Origin: DASZGI01 sp035938995
Lineage (GTDB): Bacteria; Actinomycetota; Actinomycetes; Streptomycetales; Catenulisporaceae
Direction of reading: 5' to 3'
DNA: 5,837 bases
NCBI RefSeq assembly: GCF_035938995.1
Contig: NZ_DASZGI010000413.1
Coordinates: 1 to 5,837, forward strand
The notes under the pieces are model-generated. The model worked only from the letters and a program-made list of their open reading frames with translations, had not been told where the DNA came from and did not search any database. Shown here in pieces: positions 5,791 through 5,837 of the stretch. The stretch's first letter is position 1. Each line of letters opens with the position of its first letter. Made by a program: the position numbers and the translations under genes.

Positions 5791-5837
5791 CCTGGCGGGA
5801 TCCGGGTGGCCTCCTTCCGGACTCCCGGCCCGCCGGG
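5791..5837 (+). terminator. long GC-rich hairpin after the epoxide hydrolase
   Basis: Starting 24 nt after the stop codon, CCTGGCGGG (5791-5799) pairs with CCCGCCGGG (5829-5837) with one G-T wobble. After a 2-nt bulge (5800-5801), CCGGG (5802-5806) continues the stem with CCCGG (5824-5828), closing a 17-nt loop. That is 14 pairs, much the strongest stem in the window. The window ends at the base of the stem, so a T-run cannot be judged. The position strongly suggests a transcription terminator that ends the epoxide hydrolase transcript. Confidence 0.55.

Noticed and set aside
1..5837. tRNA, rRNA, CRISPR array, intact transposase or a new multi-gene defence or biosynthetic system
   Set aside because: No T-arm motif, regularly spaced repeats, transposase motifs or terminal repeats with target duplication were seen, and the two intact genes belong to common families.

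Overview
The window is high-GC DNA typical of an actinomycete. The two intact genes have strongly GC-biased third codon positions, and both families are common in Streptomyces-like and related Actinomycetota. The genus cannot be fixed from the sequence.

Layout. Positions 1 to about 1500 hold no intact gene I can recognise. A small cysteine-containing ORF may run off the left edge on the minus strand. Positions 104-640 have lower GC and contain several perfect inverted repeats, the best an 11-bp hairpin at 423-453. Positions 645-890 (minus) and 948-1151 (plus) have coding-like base composition but match no family I can name. Positions 1246-1500 appear to be the frameshifted, truncated relic of a small protein resembling gluconate 2-dehydrogenase subunit 3. 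This stretch reads as a decayed gene region.

Positions 1500-4259 (+) encode a complete 919-residue LAL-type regulator: an N-terminal Walker-type ATPase, a long helical TPR-like middle, and a C-terminal LuxR DNA-binding domain. A 281-bp gap follows, with a weak terminator-like stem, one AT-rich promoter-like island, a 7-bp inverted repeat and a two-codon mini-ORF with a strong ribosome binding site. Positions 4541-5767 (+) encode a complete 408-residue epoxide hydrolase of the microsomal/juvenile-hormone type, with all catalytic residues at the family spacing. A long GC-rich hairpin right after its stop codon is a good terminator candidate.

The simplest reading is a one-gene regulator followed by a separately transcribed epoxide hydrolase that it may control. 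That link is inferred only from adjacency and orientation. I see no CRISPR array, tRNA, rRNA, intact insertion sequence or new multi-gene system. The points worth a second look are the leader of the epoxide hydrolase gene and the structured, gene-poor left third.
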